NCBI RefSeq assembly: GCF_012184385.1
Contig: NZ_VSRL01000039.1
Location: 1 to 53,854, forward strand
Length of the DNA: 53,854 bases
Direction: 5' to 3'
Source: Lentzea indica
GTDB taxonomy: Bacteria > Actinomycetota > Actinomycetes > Mycobacteriales > Pseudonocardiaceae
Position 1 is the first letter of the stretch; each line of letters begins with the position of its first letter. Shown here piece after piece: positions 51,050-53,854 of this stretch. The notes beneath the pieces are model-generated. The model had not been told where the DNA came from and did not search any database. It saw only the letters and a list, made by a program, of their open reading frames with translations. A program made the position numbers and the translations under genes.

Positions 51050-51910
51050 TCAGCGGTCCGACCAGGTGCCGTTCACCAGGTTCTCCGGCAGGTAGCCGGA
51101 CTCGACCTCGACGGGGAAGCCGTTGTCCCTGCCGCGGATCGCCATCGCGAGCGTGGCGAGCGCGATGAAGCCGTCCGGATTGTCGGCGAAGTCGGCCTGG
51201 CGCCAGTAGTCGCGGTGGGCCGTGGTCGCCTGCATGAGCGCGTCGTTGAACTGCTCCGCCGTGCCGCGCAGGACGCGGAACAGGATGTTCGCCGGCGGGT
51301 AGGCGACGAGCAGCATGAAGTCGCGCGAGGCGAACTTCGCCTGTTCCGGATCGGTCAGGTCGATCACGGACTCGAGCAGCGCGGGCGGCACCTGGTCGCC
51401 ACCGAGGTAGCGCTGCAACGTCTCGACCCACGGCTGGACGTAGTCCTCGACCTGGGCACCGCTGCCGCGCAGGGTGTACTTGCCGACCTTGACCAGTTCG
51501 GCCACGCGCTTCTCGCTGCGCGTGATCACGGCGAGGAACGCGGCGGTGAGCCAGTCGACCGGGGTGGCGTGGTGGTTGGGGCCGAGCACTGGCAGTTCGT
51601 ACACCCGGTCGCCCAGTTGGCAGGGGACGGCATCTTCCGATTTGGACGTCCTGGCGAAGACCGCGTTCGCCGTCTGGGACGCGAACACGGCCGCCTGCCA
51701 CGTCTCTTCCTCGCCCGCGGACGGGTCGAGTGCCGTGAGGTACTCGAAGCGCATGAGGGCACGCCTGCGCGCAGCGCTCAGGGCGTCCGGGTCCGACTCG
51801 GCGTCCTCCAGCGCCGACTCGATCAAGCGCTGGAGCGTGTCCACCTGATTGCGGGCGAAATCCAGGTTGATCTCGTGCCGGGGAATCTCGTGCGTCGCGT
51901 TGCCGATCAC
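51050..51910 (-). CDS. Imm49-like immunity protein
   Basis: This is a 286-residue all-helical protein: HEINLDFARNQVDTLQRLIE, TWQAAVFASQTANAVFARTS, PVDWLTAAFLAVITRSEKRV and FNDALMQATTAHRDYWRQAD. It fits the Imm49 family of polymorphic-toxin immunity proteins. GTG at 51910 overlaps the previous stop (GTGA), so it is coupled to the YezG-like gene. Cytosolic; probably binds a toxin of the upstream locus or an incoming relative. Confidence 0.6.
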   Translation of the reverse strand: MIGNATHEIPRHEINLDFARNQVDTLQRLIESALEDAESDPDALSAARRRALMRFEYLTALDPSAGEEETWQAAVFASQTANAVFARTSKSEDAVPCQLGDRVYELPVLGPNHHATPVDWLTAAFLAVITRSEKRVAELVKVGKYTLRGSGAQVEDYVQPWVETLQRYLGGDQVPPALLESVIDLTDPEQAKFASRDFMLLVAYPPANILFRVLRGTAEQFNDALMQATTAHRDYWRQADFADNPDGFIALATLAMAIRGRDNGFPVEVESGYLPENLVNGTWSDR

Positions 51911-52356
51911 TCGGCGGCGGCTGCTTCGGCGAGCTTCGCGCGCAGCCAGTCCGGCGTGTTCTCCTCCGAGCGCGGGAAGTGCTCGAAGTCGAGGGCGTAC
52001 GCGTCGGGCAGCAGTGGCGGCTTGAAGGCCGGCTCGCCGTCGTAGTCGTACTCGACGGAGTAGCTGCCGGGCGGGTTGATCACGATGCGGGCCGTGAACC
52101 AGCTGCCCTTGCCCTCCTCGTACATCTCCGTGCGCAGGTCGCCGAGCGGATCCATGGCGCTCATCGGGGGAGCGAGCTTGACGTCGCTGCCGTCCTCGGC
52201 CGTGACCTCGAGCCGCGCGCTGTCGATACCGACGGTGGAGTAGAACTCGAACCGGATCTGCTGCCATCCGGCCGGAGCTTCCTTCACCAGCGCGGCACAG
52301 GCCTGCTGGACCACTTCCTCCTGCTCGGGAGGGCTGATCGGACCGGGCTCGGTCAT
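51907..52356 (-). CDS. YezG-like (DUF600-type) immunity protein
   Basis: This is a 149-residue protein: VVQQACAALVKEAPAGWQQI, RFEFYSTVGIDSARLEVTAE, GDLRTEMYEEGKGSWFTARI and DFEHFPRSEENTPDWLRAKL. The W-F-T/S-A, F-P-R and P-D-W-L/W motifs are those of the YezG/DUF600 immunity family. It starts 24 nt after the toxin stop (ribosome-binding site GGAAGGAA), the classic position of the cognate immunity gene. Confidence 0.68.
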   Translation of the reverse strand: MTEPGPISPPEQEEVVQQACAALVKEAPAGWQQIRFEFYSTVGIDSARLEVTAEDGSDVKLAPPMSAMDPLGDLRTEMYEEGKGSWFTARIVINPPGSYSVEYDYDGEPAFKPPLLPDAYALDFEHFPRSEENTPDWLRAKLAEAAAAE

Positions 52357-52380
52357 GGTGAAACGGTTCCTTCCGGTTGC

Positions 52381-53854
52381 TTACACCTTCCGGGGCGGGA
52401 CGTTCTTGTAGACCAGAGGTGGCTCCGGCACACCGTCGACCCAGTACTGCACCCGAATTTTCGTCGGTGTCTTCTTACCATCGGGGTACGTCATGTCGAT
52501 CTGCACGTCGAGCTTCGGCTTCGGCGTCTGGTTGAGCAGGTCACCCCAATGTTCTTCCAGCGCGCGGAAGTTGTTGGCCAGCGTAGTGCCGGCCTGGCGC
52601 TGGTTGAGGTCCTCCAGCATCGGGACCATGTTGACGTACTCGCCAGGACCGTCGAACTCGGTGCCCGCGAGGTGGCCGCCGTTCCAGCCGACGTCCTCGT
52701 AGAGCGTGACCTCGTGAGGTAGCGGATCGCGGCCGTGCTGGTTGCGGAACTCCTCGATGGTCTTCTTGTTGTGCTCGCGGTACTCGTCGCGGCCCTCGTG
52801 GCCGACCGGACCCTGATCCGGGCTGCGACGGGCGTCGTCCGAACCGGTGTGCACCAGTTCGCCTTCCATGCGGTGGGTGCGGCCGTCCGCGTCGGTGTGG
52901 AAGTGGTAGATGCTGCCGGCCTGGCCCTTGACGTGGTAGGTCGCGTTCGGGAACGGCTGCCTGCTGTCCGGTCGCCAGTCGGTCTTCTTGCCGGAGGTCG
53001 TGTGGACCTCCTTGATGCGCCCGTCGTCGCCCGTGATGAACGTGCCGCGGTCCCGGCCCGCCTTGTCCGTCACCTCGTACCTGGTGTTCGGCTGCAACAC
53101 GCTCGGCGTGCCGTCGGCCTCGCGGCCGAACGGCTTGCTCTTGAGCGGCGCATCCGGGTGGTTCGCATCGATCGGGACCTTGGGGCGTGGGTCGTTGTCC
53201 GGCTCGCTACGCGACGTGTCGGTGTCGTCGGCCGCGCGGTCCTTGGCGTCGGTCGGGTCGAGGTCCTTGTCCTTGTCGTGCGTGCCGGGCGCGAAGCCGT
53301 CGTCGCTCGCCTTGGACTTGCTGCCGTCCGGGTGGTGGGTCTCCCACTCGCCGTTCGGCGGGATCTTCGGCTCGCGGGTGCCGTCGGGACGGATCTCGGC
53401 GTCGCTCGTGAAGACGCGGCCGTTGGCGTCCGTCCAGGCGGGCTTGGTGGGGGCCAGGACCGGGGCGTCGAGCTGCTTGGACAGCTGCTGGGCGAAGTCG
53501 TTGCTGCCCGCGTCGCACCCGATCAGTCGGACGGGCTTGCTGCCGTCGTAACCGCTGCGGCGCAGCATGTCCGCGTACTCGGCGGGCGTGTAGTCGTGGC
53601 CGCCGATGCGAGCCTTGCCGTCCGGGGTGATGTGGACGTCGGCGGTGAAGTAGCGAGGGTCGTTGGGGACCTTGTGGGGCAGGTCGCCCATGTCCTTGTC
53701 GCCGCCGTGGTGGGACACGCCGGCCGGAGTGGACTCCGCGTGACGGGCGTGCGCCTCTTCCGGGCTCGGGCGGTCCGCGGGCGGGCCGTCCTGGTCGTGG
53801 CTGTTCGGGCTGTCGGGGTCGTGTGGCTTGTCCGGGGTGTTGTCGTGCGGCTTG
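52381..53854 (-). CDS. Polymorphic toxin with C-terminal non-specific nuclease domain (5' end outside window)
   Basis: The frame is open to the window edge, so at least 490 residues are seen and the N-terminal secretion part is missing. The visible part has a Pro/Asp/His-rich linker and a region with VRLIGCDAGSNDFAQQLSKQ and LDAPVLAPTKPAW, a pattern frequent in toxin scaffolds. A charged linker of D/K/R repeats follows. The C-terminal nuclease domain has VGWNGGHLAGTEFDGPGEYV with NMVPMLEDLNQ, resembling Endonuclease_NS_2 (G-G-H-L-x-A...G-P-x-E-x-x-N-x-V-P). The His of GGHL is the expected general base. Immunity genes follow directly. Release is probably by a type VII or contact-dependent system, not visible here. 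Confidence 0.8.
   Translation of the reverse strand, partial: KPHDNTPDKPHDPDSPNSHDQDGPPADRPSPEEAHARHAESTPAGVSHHGGDKDMGDLPHKVPNDPRYFTADVHITPDGKARIGGHDYTPAEYADMLRRSGYDGSKPVRLIGCDAGSNDFAQQLSKQLDAPVLAPTKPAWTDANGRVFTSDAEIRPDGTREPKIPPNGEWETHHPDGSKSKASDDGFAPGTHDKDKDLDPTDAKDRAADDTDTSRSEPDNDPRPKVPIDANHPDAPLKSKPFGREADGTPSVLQPNTRYEVTDKAGRDRGTFITGDDGRIKEVHTTSGKKTDWRPDSRQPFPNATYHVKGQAGSIYHFHTDADGRTHRMEGELVHTGSDDARRSPDQGPVGHEGRDEYREHNKKTIEEFRNQHGRDPLPHEVTLYEDVGWNGGHLAGTEFDGPGEYVNMVPMLEDLNQRQAGTTLANNFRALEEHWGDLLNQTPKPKLDVQIDMTYPDGKKTPTKIRVQYWVDGVPEPPLVYKNVPPRKV

Overview
The window is high-GC actinobacterial DNA: GTG starts, many 1-4 nt start/stop overlaps, leaderless-looking starts and a SARP-type regulator. 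The gene set (latex-clearing protein, tandem TetR regulator, GT87 mannosyltransferase, polymorphic toxin with immunity genes) fits a filamentous actinomycete, probably Pseudonocardiales. The order-level placement is inference.

Layout. 1-3.6 kb is debris: a truncated MMPL transporter joined to a GntR fragment, tyrosine-recombinase remnants with an AbrB-like gene, and an IS3-type element (2233-3566). 3.7-11.4 kb is a catabolic locus: a Tat-exported latex-clearing protein (Lcp, rubber oxygenase), divergent from aldehyde dehydrogenase / GXWXG protein / acyl-CoA dehydrogenase, then a convergent acyl-CoA ligase and a double-TetR regulator. The last two each carry a one-base frameshift. Together they suggest extracellular cleavage of polyisoprene, oxidation of the oligo-isoprenoid aldehydes, CoA activation and beta-oxidation.

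11.4-15.7 kb holds a secreted peptidoglycan-binding/M15-like protein, small genes, an IS remnant and two DUF4386 membrane proteins. 15.7-20.1 kb is a five-gene minus-strand operon: unknown protein, GT4 glycosyltransferase, six-hairpin glycosidase-like protein, GH130 glycosidase/phosphorylase and an HPF/RaiA-like ribosome-associated protein. 20.4-25.8 kb and 30.4-31.8 kb are insertion-sequence territory. Two related IS families occur in both blocks, with truncated host genes at their edges (GNAT, IS110, Lrp, P-domain protease, HNH nuclease, TPR protein). Between them lie a MerR/oxidoreductase pair, a secreted NucA/NucB nuclease and a large XRE-SARP-NB-ARC-TPR regulator.

31.8-53.9 kb is mostly intact: a beta-propeller protein, a PAS-GGDEF-EAL protein, YjbR and VOC proteins, and a tightly coupled operon encoding an alpha/beta-hydrolase-ABC ATPase fusion, two unusual small proteins and a permease. 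TerC follows, under a probable yybP-ykoY manganese riboswitch. Then come an amidohydrolase, an S9 peptidase behind a palindromic operator candidate, a RES-type toxin-antitoxin pair, a GT87 mannosyltransferase and an HdeD protein. The window ends with a polymorphic toxin (non-specific nuclease domain, 5' end outside the window) followed by an array of immunity genes, one of them decayed.

Many one-base indels, mostly in homopolymers, lie in the first 31 kb. Some are probably real decay of mobile DNA; some could be sequencing error.
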